Origin: Vitis vinifera
Taxonomy: Eukaryota > Streptophyta > Magnoliopsida > Vitales > Vitaceae
Assembly (NCBI RefSeq): GCF_030704535.1
Contig: NC_081822.1
Location: 7,007,501 to 7,071,500 of the forward strand
DNA length: 64,000 bases
Direction: 5' to 3'
Part shown: positions 48,833 through 60,432 of the stretch, in pieces
How the letters are laid out: each line of letters begins with the position of its first letter
How positions within the stretch are numbered: the first letter of the stretch is position 1
Notes under the pieces: model-generated
The model's input: the letters and a program-made list of their open reading frames with translations, nothing else
Told to the model about the DNA's origin: nothing
Databases searched by the model: none
Program-made: the position numbers and the translations under genes

Positions 48833-50567
48833 TCAGCTAGAATCACAATCAGGGGAAGGCTTAAGTTGTTCATCAATATCATTTTGATTTTGTATGTCGT
48901 AACTAGAATTAGAAGCAGCACCATTGCACTCCAAATTATCAGTGCTTGTATTCAAGCTACAAGTAGAACCATTGTCGTACGAATCTGAAGAAGAAGCCAC
49001 ACCATCACCCTTTATATCTGGAGAAGCAGCACCATCAAAGGAATCTGAAGGAGAAACAGTACCATCATCCTTTGAATCTGAAGGAGATGCAGCACAATCA
49101 ACCTTCAAATGCGAAGAAAATTCAGAACCATCTTCTTTCAAAGGTGAAGAAACAGCACCATCATCCTTCAAAGAATGAGGTCCAGAGTTCTCCCCAGCCG
49201 AATTAGGAGCTTCACCATTGCAAACCATACCCAACTTTCCCCCAACTGAATTGTTCAGGACCAAAGAGGGAGGATTGAAGTTACCATTAGCATCCTCCAA
49301 GGAAGAGTCATTCTGAGATGGGGTTGGGGTCGCATCAGCTTGTGATCTAGAGCTTGTTCTTGGCCCTACAAGCCCATTAGACGAACCAGCAACCATGTTC
49401 CTACCACTTGAGTATGGAGGATACATGATAGCACTGCCAAGAGATCCAGGGCCATTCCAAGGGTGCTGAAAAGGTGTCCTTCCATAGTCAATTCCAGCAT
49501 TCTCTCCCATAAAGTAACCACCAGGATACATGCTAGTTGCAGCATAACAATAATTTTCAATACATCCATATCCTGAATAAGGAAAATAACCTGGAAAAAT
49601 CTCATATCCAGGAGCAGGAGCATAAGGCAAGTTCTGCCCATGCAGAGGAAAGGAAGACCCTCTTCCACCACCCATCCTCATATTATAACCATTTTTATTA
49701 TTGTTGTTTGCTTCTTTTGGCACGGCTCTCTTCACCTCCACACGCTTTCCATTTAACTCATAGAAGTTATTCTGCATAACATGCTCAACAGATTCCTCAG
49801 ACTCAAAAGTAATGAACCCAAATCCCCTCGGGCGGCGAGTAGCGCTATCGTGCATCACAACTACATCTGTAATTCTACCAAACCTCTCAAAGTAATTCTT
49901 GAATTCTTCCTCTGTTAGATTAGATGATAACCCTCCCACAAAGATCTTTTTCGACGTAAAATTATTATTGCCACTACCATCTAAATTTCTCTGACCTTTG
50001 TTCATCGCCCTTTTCACTTCGACCTATAAAAACATGGTAAACATTACAAAATATACCAGAAACCAAGAACTCACCAACAGGGAAAAAGAAGCGCGTATCA
50101 AATCTTGGAATGTTCCTAATTCGGGGCTCCATACAATTAATTATCACAATTCAAACCCCAAGTTGCGAAGTTTATTTCAATTATTTTTTCCTCAATTTCT
50201 TCAGCGACCAAATAAAAAATCAGACTTTTCCGGCGGAAACAAGAAAACCAACCAAAGAAAAACAACGATACTCCCTGAAACCAAATTTTTTTTTAAAATA
50301 TAAACAAAAAGTTAAAAAAAAAAAAAGAAACATCAGACACACCCTTTGTCCTTGTATAAAATGCTGCTGCTGATCCTGGAGAGCTCTACTGAGGGAAGCA
50401 GCGTCAGCAAAAGTAACAAATCCAAAGCCCCCTCTAGGCGTTCTCCCAGAATCCCTTCTAATGTAAGTCTCCACAACAGTACCGTACTTGCTGAAGTAGT
50501 CCCTCAGCAGCCCTTCGGTGATGGCGCCGGAAACTCCCCCAACGAACAACTTGACCTGCTCCGCCAT
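48833..50567 (-). CDS. Two-RRM hnRNP/Musashi-like RNA-binding protein
   Basis: Two exons on the minus strand, 50567-50343 and 50023-48833, phase-0 join (QR then VEVKRA), 471 residues. RRM1 (about residues 6-80) has RNP2 KLFVGGVSG and RNP1 RGGFGFVTF; RRM2 (about 103-180) has RNP2 KIFVGGLSS and RNP1 RGFGFITF. Both carry the aromatic residues that stack on RNA. The middle is rich in Gly, Tyr and Pro (PGYFPYSGYG). The C-terminal 110 residues are Ser/Asp-rich imperfect repeats (DDGTVSPSDS, SFDGAASPDIKGDGVASS). The architecture fits plant hnRNP1/Musashi-like proteins that bind mRNA in nucleus and cytoplasm; the exact target is unknown. I start at ATG 50567 (MAEQVKLF); an in-frame GTG six bases upstream is not a likely start. 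Confidence 0.93.
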
Positions 50568-50594
50568 GGCCACTCCAAGTCTCCAACCCCTACA

Positions 50595-50618
50595 AAACCC
50601 CTAACCCTAACCCTAGGT
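50595..50618 (-). promoter_or_regulatory. Telo-box in the leader of the RNA-binding protein gene
   Basis: The plus strand reads cccctaaccctaacccta about 30 bp upstream of the RRM gene's start codon. AAACCCTAA-type telo-boxes near transcription starts are an established feature of plant genes for translation and RNA handling, where they cooperate with other elements to drive expression in dividing cells. Only about three units are present, too few for an interstitial telomere. Confidence 0.7.
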
Positions 50619-51267
50619 AAAACTACAATCTATAGTAGCAACCCATTCTTAAATTCTTAATCAAAGTCTCCTGGTAATCAAATACTGAGGGTGTGAGAGT
50701 GTGAGGGGAGGTCCACTTGTAATTAAACACCTAGAATCCCTTTTCGTATGGTATTCTACTTGGCATACCCTATTTTCTGCCACACAACCACGCGCACCTC
50801 TATTCACTTTAACTATTCTTTCTATTTTCACTTATCTCTTCCTAATTTATCCTATCCAAATTTATTTACATTTTATAAACCAATCTTATCTTCCTCGATT
50901 TCGAAATACGTGTATTTTTTTATAAATCAAATAATTATTTTATCAAAAAATTAATTTATTATTTTAAGTTAATAAAAATATCTTATAAATAAATTTATTA
51001 TAAAATTTAATCCTGATAAATAAAATATTTTTTTAATTTTTTAATTAATAATAATTTTATATTTTATATAATATAAATCTCTTCATTTTCTTTTTCTTTT
51101 TTTAAATAAAAAAATTTATGATTGACACCAACAATAAAATAAGAAATTTTAAAAAAAAAACTTAAAACTTAAAAATATAAAAATAAAATATTGAGTTTTA
51201 TTTTACTCGTAAGAGTGGGCTAATTAAAAACATAAATATGGAAAAAGAGAAATATGATAAACGTCTG

Positions 51268-51273
<6 letters not shown>

Positions 51274-51298
<25 letters not shown>

Positions 51299-51299
51299 T
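51274..51299. repeat. TA dinucleotide microsatellite
   Basis: Thirteen TA units are directly visible inside an AT-rich intergenic stretch. Confidence 0.9.
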
Positions 51300-54200
51300 A
51301 GTTTTTTAATTTTAATTGTATTCAAATTCTAAGTACTTTAGTTAGATTTTTAATTTTTAAAATTTCTTATTTTATTATTGTTTAATATTCCTAAAAATAT
51401 TTGTTTCAAAAGAGGAAAAAAATCCTAAATCAAGTTTGACTGCTAATAAAAACCAAAACTAAAAGGGGATCGATTTTTTATTATTAAACTTTTATGTGTT
51501 TAGATGTATATATATATTTTAAATAAATGAAGATAAAACTAATTTATAAAATTTAAGGTTTTTTATATTTTCGTAGTAGGATGCTGCTGATCGAGCTACT
51601 CCGTTTTGGGCCTTTGACGGTATTAATAAAGGCGCGGCTGGTTTTGGGCCAAGACTTAGGACCTGATCTGCATTAGTTGGGCCTTGGGCAGTGATTGTGG
51701 GCCCCAAATTGGTACGTTCTTATCTGGGCTCATTCCAGCCGCTTCAATTTAAAACTCTGGAGGCCCGCCCGCGCCAAAGTGCGACTCGAGATACTCCGAC
51801 CAGTCTGACTCAAGGTACTCCGGCCTCCCTTGAATAAAAAAATAAAATAAAATCTTTCAAGTTTTACTAAAAAAATATTTTCATATATAAAAAAAATACT
51901 TGGAAGCCAAAAACAATACACGGAATAAAGCCAAAAATTCTTTTTACTCCTATTAATATTTTCATTTATTAAAAAAATCAAATATTTCCTTAATTTTTAA
52001 AAATTTCCTTATATCATTGGTTTGAACTTTTAAAACGCGTTTGATAATAATTCTAAAAAGTGCTTCTAATATTTTTTTTACTTGAAAGATAAAAAAATTT
52101 TAAATGTTAAAAATATTAAAAACATTTTTTAAAATCACTCAAAACACTATTAGTAAAATCAATTATCCTTCTTAAAAAATATATAATTTCATTCAAATGG
52201 GAGCATCTAATTGACCCAATCCTAAATTATTAAAATATTTTTTATTATTAAAAATTATTTTTAAAAATAAGTTTTTTTAAAAAAAGACTTATGTTTCTAT
52301 TTTATATTTAAAAATTGGTGAAAATAACTCCTACTTATTCTTTAATTTGTTTTTAAAATTTATTTCCAAAAAAATATAGATCAAATATAAAAATAAAAAT
52401 AAAAACAATTTTATGTAAAATAAATAAATTACAAGATCAAACAAATTCCATGTCTTTTGAATTATTAAAAATGGAAACGTGATCTATCATTTCTTTTTTT
52501 AAAAATTGGTGATCAAACACAAACCCTCCTATAAATCCCAAAGTCAGTAGTGTTGTATATGGTAATTGAATGGGATGGGATCGAATAGGATTGAGAAGAG
52601 GCAGCAAAGCTCGTGCAGAGGGAGTCAATCCCGAGATCTCCCCACATGCCAGGGCCTCATCTCCCTAATAAACCAACTTCCAATTTCATTACAATAATCC
52701 ACCCCAATCTTATGCGTGCGAATATTCCATTATTGCATTCAAATTATTATTTCATGGATGTGTGAACATAAACAATCCACATTCATCATTTAACTAATCA
52801 ACCCTCCCCCTTCTTTTCTCTTTTTTTAATTCACCACCATGTGACATAAACTTTGAATTTGTCATACAAATGCTTGCAATAATATTTTTATTACAGGAGT
52901 TGAATAATCATGTGGGGGCATCCCCATGAAAATGGCAATACTACCCTTCCTCAAGCTCCATGTATCAGCAATCAAGCTTTTGGGACATATGGGTAAAATT
53001 GGATTTTAAATGCTACTTAGAATCCTGATTGAAAGATGGGTCATCGGGTTTCCCAATCTCACTTGGATTACTTATATGTGTTTGTCATCTTCTCGTAGCC
53101 AATATATATCATTTTGTATTGATTTAGGGTTTTGGGCCCGTGCCAATTGTTGGTTGAGGCCATGAGTGGAGTCCAAAACCCTAATTAATTATCAAGTACG
53201 CATTGTTTTGTTGGAGTTTGATCCAAGGGTCGTCAGCCTCATCCTCGCGGCTCGCGGCTAGGGTTGCTCTTGGAAACATCACTTGTCGCGTGGCAATCAT
53301 GGACCATGTGACAAGGAAAACACAGAGAAAAAAAGAAAAAAAGAAAAAAAGAAAAAAAAAAAAGGTAATCATAGGTTTGTTCAAATATTTTTAGTAAATG
53401 ATATTCTTAGTTACGTAAGATTGATGATATGTATTGGATTGCTTATTTTTGAACCATGGTAAAAGGGTTTAAATAATTTAAAATTTCAACTAAAATTCCA
53501 ATTCAGAGAACAAGATGGCACCCATGGGAAGCCAAAGCAAATGTGAGCTCCACATGCTACACTCAACTTTTCTTCTTCTTGTGGTTTTTTTAATCATTTG
53601 CGCGAGGCATAATGCAATTTTATAAGGCAAATGGCAAGAAAATTAACTACCGTTTGAGATGTAAGGAAGAAGATGCTACCTTTTCAGCTAGAGATCTCAT
53701 GTTGCCCAATTGCCTCTATGGACATAGACAAAACCAGCGTATAAGAATAGATCACCATGTATAGAATAATAGTGGAGGACATGAGAGACATTAAAAATGA
53801 AAATGTAGTTCAATTGAGCCATATCTTGCCACAAACTCAAGCCGGGGTGACGAGACAAGGAAGAAAAGAAAAGGAACAAAAAAAGGAGGGGATGGCAATG
53901 ACATTGGGAATGAGCTTGGGAAATAGTGAAGAGTTAATGGCAGAGTCCTAGAAAACCTTGGAGAGTGGGGTGTGGGGGTATTTAGAAAAGGAGGGGCTCA
54001 ACTGCTTGCACCTAAAGACCGGACAGTGGAAGGACAGGCATGGTGGCTCTCTGGAAATATTAGTTATTCTTTATTTTGACCAAGATATAAAGTTGATGAG
54101 ACATGCCTTTGGGATTACACACTCTTCCGACTTGCACACACCCTATCAAAATATGAGCCTCCCTACCTGTTTTTTAATGCCTCATGCATGGATGCCCTAG

Positions 54201-56355
54201 GCCGTAGCTCACTTTTCTTCTCCATTTTTTTTTGAAGTGATTTGCTTTGCGACCCAACCAACCAGAGCTATATCTCTACGGGACACCTGTGACCCACTCA
54301 CCTCCCTTTAAAAAAATACCCCCAACAAACTCTCCATTTTTTTAATCCCAACAGCATCATATTAAATGGATTCCATGCGCTTCCCAAGGCATTAATGTAT
54401 TCCATTTCTTCTCAAACTCTGAGAGAAAGAGAGAAGCAATCATGTCCTCATCCATACAAATCGAAGCTCTAATGGCTGTTCAAAGGGACCAAATGATCTT
54501 TTGAGTCAGCATAAGCTTGTTTATTATAACAAAAAATAAATAAAAATAGGAAGCTGCTCACGTGACATGTGACCTCAACTGGGGATTTCTATGATATGTT
54601 CATCCCTTCTAATTATTATGTTTTGGTAGCATTCCTAGAAATAAAGTAGTTTCTCTTTCCTACTTTTTTTTTCTTAGCCCTCTTGTTCTGCAATACATAT
54701 GGAGCCATTAATTAACAATATGAGGCTTTGAATTTGTCCCCCCAATGTTGAAGATGCGTTACTGTTACCTGGTGTTTGAGAGGGGGTGGAGTGTTGAGTA
54801 GGACGGCCGGACGAGCTATTACTCAATTCGAAAATTATATTATCGTGCATTGGGATACAGAGAGAACAGGGATCAATTCCCACGAAATCATGACATCATT
54901 CCTTGCATAATGCTTGTGGTGAATACCATAAGACGCAGAAAAGACAGACAATGGGTCCTATTTCGTGTAAAAAGTTTTCCACATGCCTTCTTTTGAGTGC
55001 CACTGGTATACTCCTCTTCAACGAAATGCAAATGAGAAGTAATTGTATTTCAAGATATTAAATATCACACTCCGTTTTCCATTTGGGGTGGGGTGGGGAA
55101 GGGGTTTGGACACAAATAGAACCACAATCCTTGAAGAGGATGAAAAGTAAAATGAGGAGGAGGGCATTGTATAGGCGGACAAAACCTTGGAGTGCAAGAA
55201 TCAAACATGCCTAAAATGCGAGGAGTAGTGAGTAGTAAGAGGGAGTGGTAGGATTGGCAGATGTCACCGAGTCAGCCAATATGGTAAAAGAGTGTATCCA
55301 TATATGTACCCGTGTGTGGGGAGATCATGTGTGCTCATCTTACAAAAAGTCCTGAAATTCGAAAATTTCACGAGAGATGCCTGGTGAGTGGGCCCACAAA
55401 AGTGACAATAATGTGGGAATTCATTGGTACGAAGTGGGATGAGAGACGGAAGGGGGATGGCGAGGGGTACATTGCCATATTGGCATGCGAGTGTGTGTAT
55501 TACTACTGTGTTTTGGGGACCCAGGACTAGGAGAGGGGAGGGAAGACTCCCCATGGACACCGGACACCGGACACGTCTTTATAATGAGTGGTTTGAAACG
55601 AAGGGATTGTGAAAAGGTGGAGGGCCTTTGGGGAAGAACACAAATATCTCACTTGCTCCGGTTTTGCCTTTTGTCTTGTAATGGGACCAGAACAGCTTTA
55701 TTAAATCTGTCTCTATTAAGTCAACAACCAAATATCACTGCTTGTTCACCTATGCCCATCCAATCAAGCGGTGAGATGCTTTTGCTCTATTAATGGCTCT
55801 TGCTCCATGCTACCCCGGTCATGTCAATGGTTTTCCTTTTTCTTTTGCCTTTAATTTTAACCATACAAAATGTACTCGAAAAAAATTTAATTAATTAAAA
55901 CCTGAATTTTTTAGTACAGGGAACAATGGAGTTCCATCACACTTAAAATTGGAGTGAAATAGGATTGGAATTGGAATTGGAAGGTTGTCCAAAACAAAAA
56001 CGAATACGGTTGAGAGAGAACATGATAGAAATGTAAAAGTGAGGGCTGAGGAGGGAAGAGGACGAGGGGCAAGTGGGGCAAGTGGGACAGAGGGAGGCTG
56101 TCGGCAAAGAGGAGGCGAGTGGGGGGTGTATGGAAGGCGGCACTCGGGGTGTAGTGGTGCGGGGGGAGAGTGGTGGTCACTACTTCGCACTCGTCTCTTT
56201 GCCCTCTCCCTTCCTGTCTTCACCCACTTGTCTTTCAAATATCCTTTGCGTCTTACAATCATGTCGTGGGCCCACGTGCCACCCCATACCCTTCGTTGAC
56301 ACGTCTACATCACCCTCCTCATCCATGCATTGAGATTCGGAGTTGATATGTCGTT

Positions 56356-56395
56356 GCCCCCCTCCCCCTCCTCCCCCCCGCCCCCCCCCCCCCCA
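56356..56395 (+). repeat. Poly-C tract
   Basis: Forty bases that are almost all C, with runs of 6, 5, 8 and 14 C separated by single T or G bases or CT. The opposite strand is a G-run cluster with four or more G-tracts, able in principle to fold as a G-quadruplex. Confidence 0.85.
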
Positions 56396-59300
56396 CACAC
56401 CCTTTTTTGCTTTTTCTTCCTTTTTTTCGCTTGTTCTCCTCTTCTTACGCCATTGTTCTCTGCTTCCACCCCCACACACTGCCGCTCTTGCAGGGGAGGT
56501 GTGGAGGCAGCAAATTGTCCTAATCCCGCCACTCCCCCTACTTTATTGCGATTCCGTGAATTGTCCTGCTATGGAGGATCAAAAGTCGCACCTATCTCAC
56601 GCGCCTCCTCCGTACATTCCTACGCCTCCCCCTCACGCGTCCCTCATACGCTGTGTATTATACGCGTCGACGACGGAAGACCCTCTGAGGAAGATTCTGG
56701 CTTGGCTAATTCTTTATATATACGGAAACATTATATTCAATAAAATACAGTGGGGAAGGGTTGTTATTGTAGTAGCATAAATAGCCCCAAACATAACCAT
56801 TTTGATTGACCAGGTCCGAATATGTTAATTTGAATAACCATGACATCATTATTGGATGCTAATAACAACAATAATGTCGAAATTAATGTTCATAATATTT
56901 TTTATTATCATTAATAAGTTCTAATGATAATGTAGCACTATAATTAGTTTGACATTTATGTTGTTGTCAATCATTTCATTGATATGAGTGAAGATAAATA
57001 ATGAATATTTATAAAAACAAGGTCTAGTTATAAATGAAGTAAAAGTTTTTCGATTTGGATAATCCTGGTCCAAGGACCATGCAGAGGCTCGTGACACAAG
57101 GATTGTATCAATAGAAGGTCGCCATAATTTGGCACGACGGTCCCAAAAATGGAAAATTCCATTATCAATTAAAGTTGAATCCCACACCAGTAGCCACTGC
57201 CTCGTGACTAGTTGGATTGGAACAGGAGATCATGTACAAAATAAAAGCTTGAGCAGCTGAGTGGAGGAATTGTGATAAAACTAGTTGAATGTGAAGTTAA
57301 AAACTTAGGGGACCCATGCATTAGAAGTGAAAGAGGGGTGTCAGAAATATGAATATCTGGAGCTTAGTAATTAGGCACAGAGAGTATAAGCAACCATTTA
57401 TGTGAGAGTAGTGTAAGACTTGCAACTTGGCTCCATTAAATTGCAAAATATGACAGTTATGATGCATGTTATATTTTCTAAATGCAAATATGCAGTGGGT
57501 TCAGAGAAATGGAAGTTAAAGATGTGGAGCTGGAGCATTCATCGTCCTTCTTCTCAGCTCTTTATTTACCTCCCAAGCTCAGGGGCCGTAGAGCCCTGAT
57601 TTCGGCTTTAATATTGGATTTAAGGCATGCATGGCCCATATGGATACGATGTTTCTGTAAAGGAATTATTTTAAATATTTTTACCATCTCTGCATCCCAA
57701 GTACTCGGGTGCAGTACTCAGTGTGTGTATAAACGCCCCTCCCTCTATACATGTATCATCATCATAACACTTTTGACTAGCTTTATTAAATTTCAACCCA
57801 GCCAGCCACAGGTAGTACTGCTCACTGACACTCATATACCTCTCCATTTTCATTTTCATTTCCATTTCCGTATATATTTATTTATATTGATGGGTTATAA
57901 CTTATAACATTCAAGGTGGCTTGTACATTGACGACAAAGCCTTACAATTGATGCTGACTTGGGCATTTTTGGCACAAGTCCAAGTTTATAGTTGTACTCA
58001 TAGTTTCCTCTTGGGAGTGAACTGAAGTTTCAAATTTAACATGATTCAATAACATAAAAATAAAACAATTTCCGTAATCCATAAAATATGTGTCCAATTC
58101 ACATGAAAGATAATCAATTTAATTTATCATCAAAAATATTATTAATGACATAAATTAGATACAGTTATCAAATCCCGAAACATTTTATATTTTGTCTATT
58201 TATTGTATCTATACTTTAAAAGATGTATTCTTTCATTTCATTAAATGTTACTCAATTTTTATTTTTGTTATGTAGTTTTTATAAATCCATTTTCATCTTT
58301 TAATATTTTTCAACTTAAAATATTTATAAATATATTTCTAATAATATTTTTTAATCTATAAAATTAATATTATAATAACAAACACTTCATAGAAATTTAA
58401 AACATTTTCCAATAAATGATTGTCCATAGCACAACTTGGTTGGAAGGTGGGTGCAGACTTGGACCACGAGATGATGCTGGATTCGACACTAACATTCGGA
58501 TATTTGGCAGTGAAACTATGCTTTAATTGTGGTAAAATGGCTGATCCTATACACAACATTTGATGGGTTGCTTCTTCAGTTGATTCGCGACATGTATTTA
58601 AAATTTTTATAGAAGAAAGATTACTTGGTATACTGAAATTTAAGTTAAGACTTAGAAGAGACAGGCTTCAGGGGGAGTAAGAGTTCCATTAATTAAAACC
58701 CCATACACATGCGAAAGCCTATTAAAATGCGGTTTTGGATCTTTCATATCTCACCCTGCCTCAGCAGTCAGCACTAGGAAATCATCACATTCTAGAATTT
58801 CTTTGACCAAAGACAAAAACCCACAGCCACTTCTAATTCAAAATCTTGTTATATTAAAGCCCCTAAATCCAGAGCTAGTCCCCAGCAGCTCTGTAGTTGG
58901 AATAGTCGTAAAAATGGGGAGAGTCAGGTATCCATTTATGAGAGACTCTTCCTAAAAGGTCCTTTCGTAGAGAGCTCTTTTATATCAACATTTACTCCCA
59001 CATTTACTGTCTCTCTTTCATCAAATGGGCGTTCACACTTCAGTCAGTGGAAAATGGAAATAGACACTTGGCCAGTAAAAGAACCCCCGACTGGTATAAG
59101 AACAAAACCCCAGCTTTGTGTATATGGGGCAACTATCTTAGTATATATATAGCTTTTATTTATGATCTTTACCGAAAAATGAAAGGTATGCAAACCTCTT
59201 TAAGGGGCAAAGCATGTAAAGCATAACTACAGAATCTAGAATCACCCTTAATTGGTGCTGCAGTATTGGCAATATTCTGCAATCTAGTCTCATTCAGTAT

Positions 59301-60151
59301 TTTTCCTTCCACATCCAAGTTATATTTATGTTTGGCATTATAAATTTCATGGGTGAACTATCACTTGATTCAGAAATTAAAGGTAGCATCATAAAAATAT
59401 TAGTCCAAGTCTTTACGTCTGATCATCTCTTCATTAACTTCAGAGTGTATTCCTGTAGAATTTTGGAAAGCTGGAAGGAAGGGAGTGGGAACAGGGATAA
59501 GGGCAGGGAGAGGGTAGGGGGTGAGAGACTGAGAGTGGGAGAGAGAGAGGAGGATACATGAATGTAGAATTTTGGAATGGTGGGGGGAGCCGTCACGTGG
59601 CAATGCATCTTTGTTCATGCAGCCCACCACTCCTTCGTCCTTTTCATTAATTATGGGAGACAAATTTTATCAAAACCTAGCAGCCTTTTTTTTTTTTTTC
59701 TTTTCTTTTTATTTTGTAGGAAAAACAGGTCTGGAAACTTTTGCAAGCCAAAACTGCTCAAAAGGCGATGGGTGAGAGAATATATATATAAACGAGGTTA
59801 ATTGGCATGTGATCCATCAAAACAACATCAACAATAGCCCTGTTAGTCTTTGACATGGACCTAAAGCTTCCCTGGATTGAGTTGATTGGGTTTCACACAG
59901 GGAAGTTTGTTATAATTTCAATAATGTGTTCAATTTGGAAAAATAAATTATGAAAGGAATTGAGTTGGGTTGGGAGGTTTAATGCAATTTTGGGATGTAT
60001 TGAAGAATTTAAAGATTGTAATTGGAAAAAAAAAAGAAGAAGTGTGCTTTCTAGAAAAAAGAAAAACAGATTTTCTTTTGGGTAGCACGTCCCAGATATG
60101 TAGAGGGTATATATCTAGTACCACTTTGCTGAGTGAGTTTCCATTCCCCAC

Positions 60152-60153
<2 letters not shown>

Positions 60154-60189
<36 letters not shown>
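60154..60189. repeat. CT microsatellite upstream of GRF
   Basis: About 18 CT units lie 245 bp upstream of the GRF start codon, probably in the leader or core promoter. CT/GA repeats there are common in plant regulatory genes. Confidence 0.85.
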
Positions 60190-60191
<2 letters not shown>

Positions 60192-60320
60192 GCAATTATT
60201 ATTATTATTCTTATTTTCTCTCTCAAAACATTTACTCCTAAACCAGAATGGTTTTGTGGAGCAGGCTTTAAGCTGAGCTGAAGCAAAGGGAGAGGGCACA
60301 CAGTGACCTAACTCTTAAAT

Positions 60321-60404
60321 ATGCACTACTCTTCAACTTCACAAGCTTCAGTCAGTTTGTCTGATGACCCAATGCTTCTTTTCCTGAGTCTGGTGCTTCT
60401 GTAG
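60321..60404 (+). other. Upstream open reading frame in the GRF leader
   Basis: ATG at 60321 opens a 27-residue frame (MHYSSTSQASVSL...) that stops with TAG at 60402-60404, 28 bases before the main ATG. It lies in a different frame from the main coding sequence. If transcription starts upstream of it, scanning ribosomes would meet it first. I do not recognise the peptide. Confidence 0.5.
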
Positions 60405-60432
60405 GAGGAGGTGGCTGGTGGGCGGTTTCTTT

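Larger units (their letters stand above)
50619..60320. other. Large intergenic region, about 9.7 kb
   Basis: No gene that I can support. The first part (about 50900-52450) is very AT-rich with a TA microsatellite at 51274-51299. An oligo-A tract with GAAAAAAA units is at about 53326-53363. A poly-C tract is at 56356-56395. Many open frames occur near 55260-56780 on both strands, but they are Pro/Ser/Gly-rich low-complexity translations of GC-skewed sequence. TATA-like strings near 59781 and 60105 lie upstream of the GRF gene. Confidence 0.4.

Noticed and set aside
50595..50618. Interstitial telomere repeat
   Set aside because: Only about three units and positioned in a gene leader; a telo-box is the simpler reading.
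55891..56780. Overlapping frames on both strands, up to 145 codons
   Set aside because: Pro/Ser/Gly/His-rich products of strongly GC-skewed, poly-C-containing sequence; all frames are open for compositional reasons.
57482..57907. 141-codon plus-strand frame
   Set aside because: Mixed composition with a repeated FHFHFHF tail from a catttt repeat; no family resemblance.
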